From assembly GCF_900184265.1 (NCBI RefSeq), contig NZ_FXXA01000002.1, positions 496,001 to 560,000 of the forward strand: a stretch of DNA of 64,000 bases. Direction: 5' to 3'. The stretch comes from Eggerthella timonensis (GTDB taxonomy: Bacteria; Actinomycetota; Coriobacteriia; Coriobacteriales; Eggerthellaceae). The notes under the pieces are model-generated. The model made no database searches. It was given only the letters and a program-made list of their open reading frames with translations, and had not been told where the DNA came from. Position 1 is the stretch's first letter, and each line of letters opens with the position of its first letter. A program made the position numbers and the translations under genes. Shown here piece after piece: positions 15,748 to 24,049 of this stretch.

Positions 15748-16905
15748 ATGATCGATTTCTCTAAGACCGAGGAGCAGGAACTGCTCATCGAGAGCATCAA
15801 GGAACTGCTCGAGCGCGAGATGCCCGCCGAGAAGGAGCGCGAGTGCTACCGCAACGCCGAGTTCCCGTGGGACGCCTGGAAAGCCATGGCCGAAGCCGGC
15901 TTCACGGGCCTCGGGCTGCCCGAGGATGTAGGCGGCACCGACGTCGACCTCATGACGGTGGCGCTGGCCAACTTCACCATCTCCCGCTACGGCGGCCCGC
16001 TTGCCGCGTTCTATTCCATGGGCATGCCCACGATGTACGACGTATGCGAGTTCGGCACGCCCGAGCAGATCGACAAGTACGTGAAGCCCTATATCGCGGG
16101 CGGCGCGCCGCTGGCCCTCGGCATCTCCGAACCCTCCACCGGCTCCGACGTTGCCGGCATGCAGACGTCCTACGCATGGGACGGCGACACCGCGGTCATC
16201 AACGGCGGCAAGCACTACACGACGTGCGGCATGGAGGCCCCGGCCATCATCGTGCTGGCCAAAGATCCCTCCGTTGAGAACGTTCACCGCGGCGCTACGA
16301 TGTTCATCGTCGACCGCGACACGCCGGGCGTCACCATCAACAAGCTGCCGAAGATGGGCCACGAGGACGCGCCCACCAGCATCTGCGAAGTGTTCCTGAA
16401 CGACGTGCGCGTGCCGCGCTCCGCCGTGCTGGGCGTGGAGCACAACGGATTCATGCAGACGATGGCGAACTTCACGCGCGAGCGCATCGCCAACGTGTCG
16501 GGCGTCATCGCCACGGCCGTCAACGCGTTCGAGGACGCGTGCATGTACGCGAACCAGCGCGAGCAGTTCGGCCAGACCATCGGCCGATTCGAGCTGGTTC
16601 AGGAAATGATCATGGACATGGCCGTGAAGATCGAGAACATGATGAACATGCTGTACAAGCTGTGCTGGCAGGCCGACCAGGGCCAGGACGTGCGCATCCT
16701 CGCTGGCATGGCGAAGTACTACTGCTCGAAGGCCACGTGCGAAGTGGTGGACGACGCCATCCAGGTGCTCGCAGGCATCGGCGTGGTGGGCGACCATCGC
16801 GTGGGCCGCTACTACATCGATATCCGCAGCGCGCGCATCGCCGGCGGATCCGACCAGGTCATGGTGTTCAACACTGCACCGCAGATCCTCAAGCGCTACC
16901 GCTAA
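15748..16905 (+). CDS. Acyl-CoA dehydrogenase (CaiA-like reductase/dehydrogenase)
   Basis: The 385-residue flavoprotein shows family motifs: GISEPSTGSDVAGMQT in the middle domain, YANQREQFGQTIGRF in the C-terminal domain and the ending SARIAGGSDQVM. The position usually occupied by the catalytic glutamate of medium-chain enzymes (Y-E-G-T) is glycine here (G366). A glutamate is present at E245 in R-E-R-I-A, where isovaleryl-CoA and long-chain dehydrogenases carry their base. The FAD would exchange electrons with the FixAB electron-transfer flavoprotein encoded downstream. Working direction (oxidation or reduction of a 2-enoyl-CoA) is not determined. Confidence 0.88.
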   Translation: MIDFSKTEEQELLIESIKELLEREMPAEKERECYRNAEFPWDAWKAMAEAGFTGLGLPEDVGGTDVDLMTVALANFTISRYGGPLAAFYSMGMPTMYDVCEFGTPEQIDKYVKPYIAGGAPLALGISEPSTGSDVAGMQTSYAWDGDTAVINGGKHYTTCGMEAPAIIVLAKDPSVENVHRGATMFIVDRDTPGVTINKLPKMGHEDAPTSICEVFLNDVRVPRSAVLGVEHNGFMQTMANFTRERIANVSGVIATAVNAFEDACMYANQREQFGQTIGRFELVQEMIMDMAVKIENMMNMLYKLCWQADQGQDVRILAGMAKYYCSKATCEVVDDAIQVLAGIGVVGDHRVGRYYIDIRSARIAGGSDQVMVFNTAPQILKRYR

Positions 16906-16933
16906 GCATCTATCGAAGGGAAGCAGGTTTTCC

Positions 16934-17722
16934 GTGGACGAGAACAAGACAGCAGTGCTGACGCGCGTCGAAGACGGCGTGCTGATCATATCGTTGAACC
17001 GTCCTGAGATCATGAACGCCCTCGATAGCGACCTGGTGGAGGGTTTGGTTGCGGCCCTCCACCGCGCCGGATCCGACAGCTCCATCGGCGCGGTGGTCTT
17101 AACGGCGGAGGGCCGGGGGTTCTGCGCCGGCGGTTACATGAAGCCGGTCGAGGTCGAGATAACCCCTGCCCTCGTGCGCGACGGGATCGTCGGCTATGCA
17201 CGGGATATCCTGTTGCCGATGTTCCAGCTGGAAAAGCCCATCATCGGGGCTATCAACGGCGCGGCGGCAGGCGGCGGGTGCAATCTGGCGCTGGCGTGCG
17301 ACATCGTGTTCGCTTCGGAAAAGGCGAGCTTCGTGCAAGCGTTCGTGCAGGTGGGCCTCATACCCGACTTCGCCGGGCTGTACTTCCTGCCCCATTTGAT
17401 CGGCGCCCAGAAGGCCAAGGACATGATGTTCACTGGCCGCAAAGTGCGCGCCGACGAGGCGGAGGCCATGGGACTTGTACTCAAAACGCTGCCCGCGGAC
17501 GAGTACCTCGACGCCGCCATCGCCTACGCGAAGCAGGTTGCTGCAGGGCCACGTTATGCGATCGGCATGACGAAGCGGCTGGTCAATGCTTGCGTTGATT
17601 ACAACATCCACGAGGTGTTCGAAATCGAGAGCCTCGCGCAGCCGGTGCTCAGCTTCCTTCCCGATCACGAGGAGGGGAAGCGGGCATTCCAAGAGAAGAG
17701 GGCACCCCGTTTCAATCAGTAA
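16934..17722 (+). CDS. Enoyl-CoA hydratase/isomerase superfamily protein with altered active site
   Basis: A GTG start follows GAAGGGAAGCAGG; the product has 262 residues. The crotonase fold is clear: the oxyanion-hole stretch GAAAGGGCNLALACDI and the ending that packs the trimer. The two classical hydratase glutamates (E144 and E164 of the rat enzyme) are replaced by N117 and F137; D145 in GLIPDFAG is placed as in some isomerases and other crotonase branches. It may therefore be an isomerase, hydrolase or another crotonase rather than a hydratase. The MaoC proteins encoded downstream could carry out hydration instead. Confidence 0.82.
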   Translation: MDENKTAVLTRVEDGVLIISLNRPEIMNALDSDLVEGLVAALHRAGSDSSIGAVVLTAEGRGFCAGGYMKPVEVEITPALVRDGIVGYARDILLPMFQLEKPIIGAINGAAAGGGCNLALACDIVFASEKASFVQAFVQVGLIPDFAGLYFLPHLIGAQKAKDMMFTGRKVRADEAEAMGLVLKTLPADEYLDAAIAYAKQVAAGPRYAIGMTKRLVNACVDYNIHEVFEIESLAQPVLSFLPDHEEGKRAFQEKRAPRFNQ

Positions 17723-17771
17723 GCTGCCAATGTCGAACAACACGATCGATGCGAGGGGAGGAACAGGATTC

Positions 17772-19310
17772 ATGATAACGCGAGACGAGTACATACCCAC
17801 GACCGTGACGGCCCTGGCGAGCCAGTTGCTGCGCCTTGCCGATCATTGGGGAGACGAGACGGCCCTGGCCGAGCTTCGCCAGGACGGGTCGGAGCAGGAG
17901 CTCACTCGCAAGGAACTGTTCGAGGCGACCGAGAAGGTGGCCAGCCACTTGCATGAAATGGGGCTTTGCGAGGGCGACTACGTGGTAATCGCCCTGCCGA
18001 ACTGCATCGAGCATGTCGTTGCAACCATCGCCGCGTGGCAGTTGGGTGCCTGCTGCGCGTTCGTATCGCCGAAAGACACGGCGACCGAGCAGAGCGATCT
18101 GCTCGAATTGGTCGACTGCAAGGTGCTCGTATCGGACGGCGCCGCCCACCACGCGGAGCATGTCGTGTCGAGGAGCACCGTGCAGAAGTGGATCGCCGGC
18201 GAGTTCCCGAATGGCGCCGAAACGCTGCCGTTCTTCGCCGTGGCTCCCGCGCGGGCCATCGCCACCGGCGGTTCGTCGGGAAAGCCGAAACTCGTGGTGC
18301 AGGGCATCCGGCCGGCCTATTGCGGAGCCGACCTGGAGGCATGGACGTCCATGACCGGGCAGCTGGCGTGGGAGCGCCAGCTCGTTCCGGGTGCCCTGTT
18401 CCACAACCTGTACAGCAACGCCACCTACATGGGATTGTTCTTCGGGCAGACGGTGTACATCATGGAACGCTTCGACGCGGCGCAGGCGCTTGAGATCATC
18501 GAGCGCCACGCCATCCAATGCGTCGGGCTCGTACCCACCATGATGGAACGCATGATGAACCACCCGTCGTTCGACGAGTGCGATCTGAGCAGCCTCGAAG
18601 CCGTATTCCACAGCGGAGGCCCCTGCCCCGACCGGGTGAAGCTTCGTTGGATAGAGCGCGTGGGCGCGAAGAGGCTGTACGAGCTGTACGCCGCCACCGA
18701 GATGGTAGGGTCGGCGGTCATCCGCGGGGACGAATGGCTGGAGCATCGCGGCAGCGTGGGACGCCCTATCGGCTGCTCGATCGAGATCAGGGACGAGGAC
18801 GGAAAGCCTCTCCCCGCCGGCACCGTAGGCGAGATTTACGGCCGACCCGACCCGGGCCTCATCACCCACTACCTGGGTGCGCCGCCCATCCGCGGTGCGG
18901 AGGACGGCTACTTCAGCGTGGGTGATCTGGGTTGGCTCGACAACGACGGCTACCTCTACATCTCGGATCGTCGGCCGGACATGATCGTGACCGGCGGGAA
19001 AAACGTGTACTCGAAGGAGGTCGAGAACGCCATCTTCGACTTCCCCGGCGTCACCGACGCGGTGGTCATCGGCATCCCTGACGAAGAGTGGGGCCGCAGG
19101 GTCCATGCCATCCTCGAGGTCGCCGCACCCGAGACGTTCTCGTTCGAGGATCTCAAAGCGTTCCTGCACGAGCGCATCAGCGGGTACAAGTGCCCGAAAA
19201 CCTTCGAGCTGCTCGATCGGATGCCCCGCACCGATTTCGGGAAGATTCGAAGGAAGGAATTGATCGAAGAGCGGCTGGCAGGGCTTTCGGAACACACGCC
19301 CCACGCCTAG
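17772..19310 (+). CDS. AMP-forming acyl-CoA ligase (CaiC-like)
   Basis: From the ATG at 17772 (after GAGGGGAGG) the enzyme has 512 residues. The adenylate-forming motifs are present: the Ser/Gly-rich loop TGGSSGKPK at 165-173, YELYAATEMVG, the hinge YFSVGDLGWLDNDGYLYISDR and the C-terminal catalytic lysine K491 in TDFGKI. It would activate a free acid with ATP and CoA, probably priming the CoA-transferase cycle. The substrate pocket is not predictable by eye. It sits mid-operon. Confidence 0.88.
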   Translation: MITRDEYIPTTVTALASQLLRLADHWGDETALAELRQDGSEQELTRKELFEATEKVASHLHEMGLCEGDYVVIALPNCIEHVVATIAAWQLGACCAFVSPKDTATEQSDLLELVDCKVLVSDGAAHHAEHVVSRSTVQKWIAGEFPNGAETLPFFAVAPARAIATGGSSGKPKLVVQGIRPAYCGADLEAWTSMTGQLAWERQLVPGALFHNLYSNATYMGLFFGQTVYIMERFDAAQALEIIERHAIQCVGLVPTMMERMMNHPSFDECDLSSLEAVFHSGGPCPDRVKLRWIERVGAKRLYELYAATEMVGSAVIRGDEWLEHRGSVGRPIGCSIEIRDEDGKPLPAGTVGEIYGRPDPGLITHYLGAPPIRGAEDGYFSVGDLGWLDNDGYLYISDRRPDMIVTGGKNVYSKEVENAIFDFPGVTDAVVIGIPDEEWGRRVHAILEVAAPETFSFEDLKAFLHERISGYKCPKTFELLDRMPRTDFGKIRRKELIEERLAGLSEHTPHA

Positions 19311-19399
19311 CGCGCGATCTAAAACGGTATCGACCTGTCGCCGCAGGCGGCGGGCAATGCAATAGAGAAGCACGTACATCTACGTAAGGAGGAGTCAGA

Positions 19400-19861
19400 A
19401 TGCTGCAAGCACCTTTGTATTTTGAAGACGTCGAGGTTGGTTACAAGTTCCAGTCGCCCGGCGGCCGCACCATTACGAACGCCGAAGTGGTGAACTTCGC
19501 GCAGATCACGGGCGATTACAACCTGGTGCACCTCGACCACGAGTTCGCCAAGACCGGCATGTACGGCGAGAACATCGCCCACGGCGCCCTCACGCTGACG
19601 CTGGCCGGCGGCATGCTCAAGCGCACCGAGTTCTGGTCGGCCACGGCCGAGACGCTCGGCGACCTGACGGGCTTCAAGCACGTGAAGTTCATGGCACCCG
19701 TGAAATTCAACAGCACCATCCATTTGGAGTGCGAGATCACCGACAAGACCGACAACGGCGACGGCACGGGCACCATCGAGATGGCTGTGCATGGCATCGA
19801 TCAGGACGGCACGCTCGTTCTGGATAACGTGCGCTACTACTCCATCGCTAAGAAGAACTAG
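19400..19861 (+). CDS. MaoC-like (R)-hydratase, catalytic residues intact
   Basis: This 153-residue hot-dog protein has the hydratase 2 motif: D39 and H44 in TGDYNLVHLDHEFA and the following IAHG (H61-G62). These are the Asp/His dyad and loop that add water to trans-2-enoyl-CoA. The adjacent gene encodes a second, degenerate MaoC protein, so a heterodimer is plausible. An AAGGAGG site precedes the ATG. Confidence 0.85.
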   Translation: MLQAPLYFEDVEVGYKFQSPGGRTITNAEVVNFAQITGDYNLVHLDHEFAKTGMYGENIAHGALTLTLAGGMLKRTEFWSATAETLGDLTGFKHVKFMAPVKFNSTIHLECEITDKTDNGDGTGTIEMAVHGIDQDGTLVLDNVRYYSIAKKN

Positions 19862-19900
19862 CCCGGACGACCAACCCGAAACCTGAAGGAGGAACTCAGC

Positions 19901-20440
19901 ATGAACGAGCAACTGCAAGCTGCTTTCGACAAGAAGTTCAAGGACACCTGGTTCTTCGAGGACGTGCCCCTGAACCACGCGACCCCGGCCACAACGGGCC
20001 GCACCATCACCGAAGCCGACATCCTCAACTTCGCCGGCATCTCCGGCGAGTGGGCGCCCATCCACATGGACATCGAGTACTGCAAGGCCCACGGGCATGA
20101 CACCGTGCTGGCCCAGCACATGCTGATCTACACGTTCACGCCGTCCATCAATCCGTCCGACCCGATGATGGCCAAGATGAACAACTCCATCCTTGCCACG
20201 AAGGGTACGAAGAACTGGAAGTTCCTGAAGATGCCGGCCGTCGGCGATACCGTGTACACCACGTCCGAGATCGTCGCCAAAGACGACAACAAGCCGGAGC
20301 GCGGCGTCATCATCATCCAGATGTCGATGATCGACCAGAACGGCGATGTGCTGCAGACCGGCGAGTACCACCTTGTCGTGGCGAAGAAGATCTTCTTCGA
20401 GAAGCAGTTCGAAGCTGCTGCCGCCAAGGCGCAGCAGTAA
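19901..20440 (+). CDS. MaoC-like protein with degenerate catalytic motif
   Basis: The 179-residue protein resembles its neighbour (FFEDVPLNHATPATTGRTITEADILNFAGISGEWAPIHMD), but the motif aspartate is E50, and the A-H-G loop reads A-Q-H (Q72-H73). H55 is kept. In other hot-dog pairs, such as mycobacterial HadAB/HadBC, one subunit catalyses and the other shapes the acyl tunnel; this pair may work the same way. A modified reaction is also possible. It begins 39 nt after the first MaoC gene, with AAGGAGG upstream. Confidence 0.75.
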   Translation: MNEQLQAAFDKKFKDTWFFEDVPLNHATPATTGRTITEADILNFAGISGEWAPIHMDIEYCKAHGHDTVLAQHMLIYTFTPSINPSDPMMAKMNNSILATKGTKNWKFLKMPAVGDTVYTTSEIVAKDDNKPERGVIIIQMSMIDQNGDVLQTGEYHLVVAKKIFFEKQFEAAAAKAQQ

Positions 20441-20448
20441 CCGCCCAA

Positions 20449-20480
20449 GCGCCGCGACCAGGGAGGGATGGTCGCGGCGC
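20449..20480 (+). repeat. 12-bp intercistronic hairpin before fixA
   Basis: GCGCCGCGACCA (20449-20460) and TGGTCGCGGCGC (20469-20480) are exact complements around an eight-base loop. With no T-run it is more likely an mRNA-stabilising or processing hairpin than a terminator. A further palindrome GCCGCATATGCGGC is at 20537-20550. Confidence 0.7.
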
Positions 20481-20592
20481 TGCCGGCCGGCATGGAAGCA
20501 TCGGGCAAACGAGGGTGCATGGCGTCGTTTGTTCGATGTGTCTATGCCGCATATGCGGCGGAGACGACGAAGAGAGAAAGGAAATGCATCCC

Positions 20593-21351
20593 ATGAACAT
20601 CGTTGTTCCTATCAAGGTGCTGGCCGACGATCAGGACATCGTCGTAGCGGCCGACCGGAGCCTCGACGACTCGAAGGCCCACCGCATCGTATCCACGTAC
20701 GACCTGAACGCCGTCGAAGCGGCCGTGCAGCTTGCAGCCGCCCACGAAGGGTCGAAGGTCGTCGCCGTGTCGGTGGCCGATGCGAAAGCCGATGACTCCA
20801 AGCTGAAGAAGGGCATCCTCGCCCGCGGTGTGGACGAGCTGGTCATGATCGCCGACGACGCATGCGCCGACCTCGACGCCCATGCGACCGCCGCCTTGCT
20901 CGCTCGGATGATCGACGAGCTGGACGCGGCCGATCTCATCGTGTGCGGCGACGGCTCGGCCGACAACTACGCGCAGCAGGTTGACGTGCAGCTGGCCGAC
21001 GCGCTCGATCTGCCCGTGGCCACCGCCGTGTGCGCCATCTCGATCGAAGGAGCCATCGCTACCTGCGACCGCATGCTGGAAACGCAAATGCAAACCATTC
21101 AGATCGACCTCCCTGCCGTGATCAGCGTGGTTCCCGACGCGGCGCTGCCGCGCATCCCCGGCATGAAGGACATCCTGGCCGCCGGTAAAAAGCCTTCCTC
21201 CGTCAACGCTGCCTCCGAGGCGGTTCCCAGCGTCATCGAAGTGGCGTCCACGCTCGCTCCCCAACAGGCCGAGCGCAAGCTCGAGATGCTCGACGCCTCG
21301 GTCGATGGCGATATCGATAAGTTTGCCGCCGCGCTCAAAGCGGCTCTGTAG
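20593..21351 (+). CDS. fixA: FixA/EtfB electron-transfer flavoprotein beta subunit
   Basis: I chose the ATG at 20593 (MNIVVPIKV) because AAAGGA is at a good distance; the ATG at 20584 overlaps that site. The 252-residue product has the EtfB N-terminal fold (the KVLADDQDI region and SLDDSKAHRIVSTYDLNAVEAA) and the conserved D-Q-Q/A-rich core. Together with FixB, FixC and FixX it would form a complex that couples acyl-CoA reduction or oxidation to ferredoxin, NAD or quinone. Members of this branch can bifurcate electrons; whether this one does is inference from the presence of all four genes. Confidence 0.87.
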   Translation: MNIVVPIKVLADDQDIVVAADRSLDDSKAHRIVSTYDLNAVEAAVQLAAAHEGSKVVAVSVADAKADDSKLKKGILARGVDELVMIADDACADLDAHATAALLARMIDELDAADLIVCGDGSADNYAQQVDVQLADALDLPVATAVCAISIEGAIATCDRMLETQMQTIQIDLPAVISVVPDAALPRIPGMKDILAAGKKPSSVNAASEAVPSVIEVASTLAPQQAERKLEMLDASVDGDIDKFAAALKAAL

Positions 21352-21368
21352 GAAAGGTGGATCAAACT

Positions 21369-22256
21369 ATGAAAGCATGCGTTATCGCTGAAACCCCGGG
21401 CGCCGCGCGCGCCCTGTGCGCGGGCGCGCGCACGATGGCCGACGACGTGGTGCTCGTCGCACCCGGCGTCGAGGCCGTGACCGGCGTCGCCGACAAGGCC
21501 GTTCACATCGACGTGCCGGCTGATCGCTCCCTCGACGACGCGTATGCCAGCGTGAACGCCGTCGTCGACGCTGAGGATCCGACCGTCGTGCTTGTCGAGC
21601 CCACCCGTCGTATGAAGGTCATCGCCGGAAGGCTGGCCGCGCATCGGGGCACGGCCGTCATCACCGACGTCATCGAATTCGACGGCGACCTCGCCACCAC
21701 TATGTACTTCGGCGGCGTGGGCCAGCGCAAGAGCAAGGCGACCGGCCCCGTCGCCATCTACACCGTGGGCGCAGGCGTGTTCGACAGCGCCGCCGCGACG
21801 GGCACCGACATCGTGGAAGAGGCGCCCTTCGACGTGCCGGCCCATAGCCTGCGCGTCGTGGAAACGAAGGATCTGCCGAAGAGCGACGTCGATCTCGTGG
21901 CCGCCGACGTGGTGGTGGCCGGAGGGCGCGGGTTCGCCGAGGAGGCCGACCTGCAGCTCATGCGCGATACGGCCGCGAAGCTCGGCGGCGAGTGCGGCTG
22001 CTCGCGTCCGTTGGCCGAAGGCGTGGACTGGATGCCCCGCGAGGCGTATATCGGCGTGTCGGGCGTCATGCTGTCGCCGAAGGTGTACCTCGGCATCGGG
22101 ATCTCGGGCCAGATGCAGCACATGGTAGGCGTGAACCGTGCCGGCACGTTGTTCGCCGTGAACAAGGACAAGAACGCCCCCATCTTCAAGCAGTGCGACT
22201 ACGGCCTGGTGGGCGACCTGAAGGACGTCCTGCCCAAGCTGGCGGCGGCGCTGTAG
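21369..22256 (+). CDS. fixB: FixB/EtfA electron-transfer flavoprotein alpha subunit
   Basis: The product has 295 residues. Its C-terminal FAD domain is clear: CSRPLAEGVDWMPREAYIG, GVMLSPKVYLGIGISGQMQH and VNKDKNAPIFKQCDYGLVGDL. The N-terminal Rossmann-like half is shorter and more diverged. It pairs with FixA, encoded 17 nt upstream, and hands electrons between the acyl-CoA dehydrogenase and FixC. A long inverted repeat follows before fixC. Confidence 0.9.
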   Translation: MKACVIAETPGAARALCAGARTMADDVVLVAPGVEAVTGVADKAVHIDVPADRSLDDAYASVNAVVDAEDPTVVLVEPTRRMKVIAGRLAAHRGTAVITDVIEFDGDLATTMYFGGVGQRKSKATGPVAIYTVGAGVFDSAAATGTDIVEEAPFDVPAHSLRVVETKDLPKSDVDLVAADVVVAGGRGFAEEADLQLMRDTAAKLGGECGCSRPLAEGVDWMPREAYIGVSGVMLSPKVYLGIGISGQMQHMVGVNRAGTLFAVNKDKNAPIFKQCDYGLVGDLKDVLPKLAAAL

Positions 22257-22267
22257 CGCACCTGGCC

Positions 22268-22378
22268 GGGAAGGTTCCGGCAACGCCCAGTCGCTCGGCA
22301 GTCCTGCTCGCGCGAAACGTCCACTGGACGTTTCGGCTCGTGCGGAACTCGCTTGGTGGGCGCCGCCGGAACCTTCCC
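22268..22378. repeat. 111-nt nested inverted repeat between fixB and fixC
   Basis: Outer arms at 22268-22288 and 22358-22378 match at 19 of 21 positions when folded. The centre CGAAACGTCCA-c-TGGACGTTTCG (22313-22335) is a perfect palindrome. The stretch between is partly complementary, so the whole region could form one long hairpin. There is no T-run. It may be a mobile repeat (MITE-like), an attenuator or a processing site that sets the level of fixCX. Confidence 0.7.
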
Positions 22379-22439
22379 TGCGTTGACTTCGCCGCCATGG
22401 GCTTCGACTGGCGGCCTTACTAAAAGGAAAGGATGGAAG

Positions 22440-23741
22440 ATGTCTGAAACCGATTTCGACGCGATCGTCGTCGGCTCCGGGTGCGCGGGCGCCGTGGCGG
22501 CCTACGAGCTCGCCCGGGCCGGCAAGAGCGTCCTCGTGGTCGAGCGCGGCAACTTCGCCGGCGCGAAGAACATGACCGGCGGGCGCATCTACTCGCACTC
22601 GCTCAAGAAGGTCTTCCCCGACTTCGAGCGGGAGGCCCCCCTCGAGCGAAAGATCACCCACGAGCGCATGGCGTTCATGGACCCCGCCTCGCAGATGGCC
22701 ATCGACTTCACGAGCCCCGAGCTCGCCGAGGAGGCCAAGGACTCCTACAGCGTGCTGCGCGCGCCCTTCGACCAGTGGCTCGCGAGCAAGGCCGAGGACG
22801 CCGGCGCCGAGTACATCTGCGGCATCGCGGTCGAGGAGCTCTTGAAGGACGAGAGCGGCAAGGTCGTCGGCGTGCGCGCCGGCGAGGACGAGATCACCGC
22901 CGAGGTGACGATCGTCGCCGAGGGCGTGAACAGCCTCTTGTGCGAGCGCAGCCTCGGCAACCCCCGCCCGAAGGCGAGCCAGATGGCCGTCGGCGTCAAG
23001 CAGGTGTTCGAGCTGCCGGCTTCGCAGATCGAGGACCGCTTCCTCGTGCCCGAGGGCGAGGGCGCGGCGATGCTCTTCGTGGGCGACTGCACGCACGGCA
23101 ACGTGGGCGGCGGCTTTTTGTACACGAACAGGGACTCCGTCTCGCTCGGCCTCGTGGCCACCATCTCGCTGGCCGCCGACGGCTCCAACGAGGTCCCGGT
23201 CTACCAGATGCTCGAGGACTTCAAGAACCACCCGGCCGTGGCCCCCGTCATCCGCGGCGCGAAGCTCGTGGAGCACTCCGGCCACATGGTGCCCGAGGGC
23301 GGCTACGACATGGTGCCGCGCTACGTCTTCGACGGCGCGCTCGTGGCGGGCGAGTCGGCGGGCCTGTGCATGAACATGGGCTACCAGGTGCGCGGCATGG
23401 ACTTCGCCGTGGCGTCCGGCCAGATGGCGGGGCTCGCGGCCGCGAAGGCGCTCGACGCGGGCGACACGTCGGCTGCGGGCCTGGCCTCCTACAAGACCGC
23501 GATGGAGAGCTCCTTCGTCATCCGGGACCTGGCGACGTTCCGCAAGTGGCCGCACACCATGGAGGGCTGGTCGAGCATGTTCGACGACTACCCGGTCATG
23601 ATGAAGGAGATCTTCAACGCGCTGTTCAGCGTGGACGGCGAGCCGCAGAAGCCGCTCATGAAGCGCATGATGCCCATCGTGAGGAAGCGCGGCCTGTTCA
23701 AGCTGGCCGGCGAGGTGAGGAAGGCGGTGAAGTCGCTGTGA
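22440..23741 (+). CDS. fixC: FixC-like FAD-dependent ETF:quinone/ferredoxin oxidoreductase
   Basis: The ATG at 22440 follows AAAAGGAAAGGA and gives 433 residues. The dinucleotide-binding motif GSGCAG is at 12-17 (IVVGSGCAGAVAAYELARAG), with the acidic end VVERG. The later part matches geranylgeranyl-reductase/FixC proteins (GALVAGESAGLCMNMGYQVRGMDFAVASGQMAG). FixC takes electrons from FixAB and passes them to FixX and the membrane. The fixX start overlaps its stop. Confidence 0.88.
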   Translation: MSETDFDAIVVGSGCAGAVAAYELARAGKSVLVVERGNFAGAKNMTGGRIYSHSLKKVFPDFEREAPLERKITHERMAFMDPASQMAIDFTSPELAEEAKDSYSVLRAPFDQWLASKAEDAGAEYICGIAVEELLKDESGKVVGVRAGEDEITAEVTIVAEGVNSLLCERSLGNPRPKASQMAVGVKQVFELPASQIEDRFLVPEGEGAAMLFVGDCTHGNVGGGFLYTNRDSVSLGLVATISLAADGSNEVPVYQMLEDFKNHPAVAPVIRGAKLVEHSGHMVPEGGYDMVPRYVFDGALVAGESAGLCMNMGYQVRGMDFAVASGQMAGLAAAKALDAGDTSAAGLASYKTAMESSFVIRDLATFRKWPHTMEGWSSMFDDYPVMMKEIFNALFSVDGEPQKPLMKRMMPIVRKRGLFKLAGEVRKAVKSL

Positions 23742-24037
23742 GCAAGGTCGAGGAGATCACGGTCAACGTCGACGAGTTCCTGGCTATCGACAAGTACGAG
23801 GTTGACGAGGAGAACGCCCACATCGAGCTGGTCGACGACCCCGACGCGGAGGAGTTCCTGAAGCTCGTTCGCGTGTGCCCGGCGGCCCTGTACAAGATCG
23901 ACGAGAACGGCGCCAAGTCCTTCGACTACGTCGGCTGCCTCGAGTGCGGCACCTGCCGCATCGCCTGCGAGGGCACCATCGTCAAGAAGTGGGAGAACCC
24001 CCAGCCCACCATGGGCGTGGAGTATAGGTACGGGTAG
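23738..24037 (+). CDS. fixX: FixX ferredoxin-like protein
   Basis: A GTG at 23738 overlaps the fixC stop (GTGA), giving 99 residues. Cysteines at 47, 67, 70, 73 and 77 (RVCPAALY and GCLECGTCRIACEG) match the FixX iron-sulfur pattern. It serves as the electron carrier bound to FixC. No shorter start is supported. Confidence 0.88.
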   Translation: MSKVEEITVNVDEFLAIDKYEVDEENAHIELVDDPDAEEFLKLVRVCPAALYKIDENGAKSFDYVGCLECGTCRIACEGTIVKKWENPQPTMGVEYRYG

Positions 24038-24049
24038 GATCGGCCTGGT

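Noticed and set aside
21099-23555. An 818-codon open frame on the minus strand across fixB and fixC
   Set aside because: It is antisense to genes with clear family motifs. Long antisense frames are expected in GC-rich DNA with biased third positions; composition (His/Arg/Gly-rich) is not protein-like.
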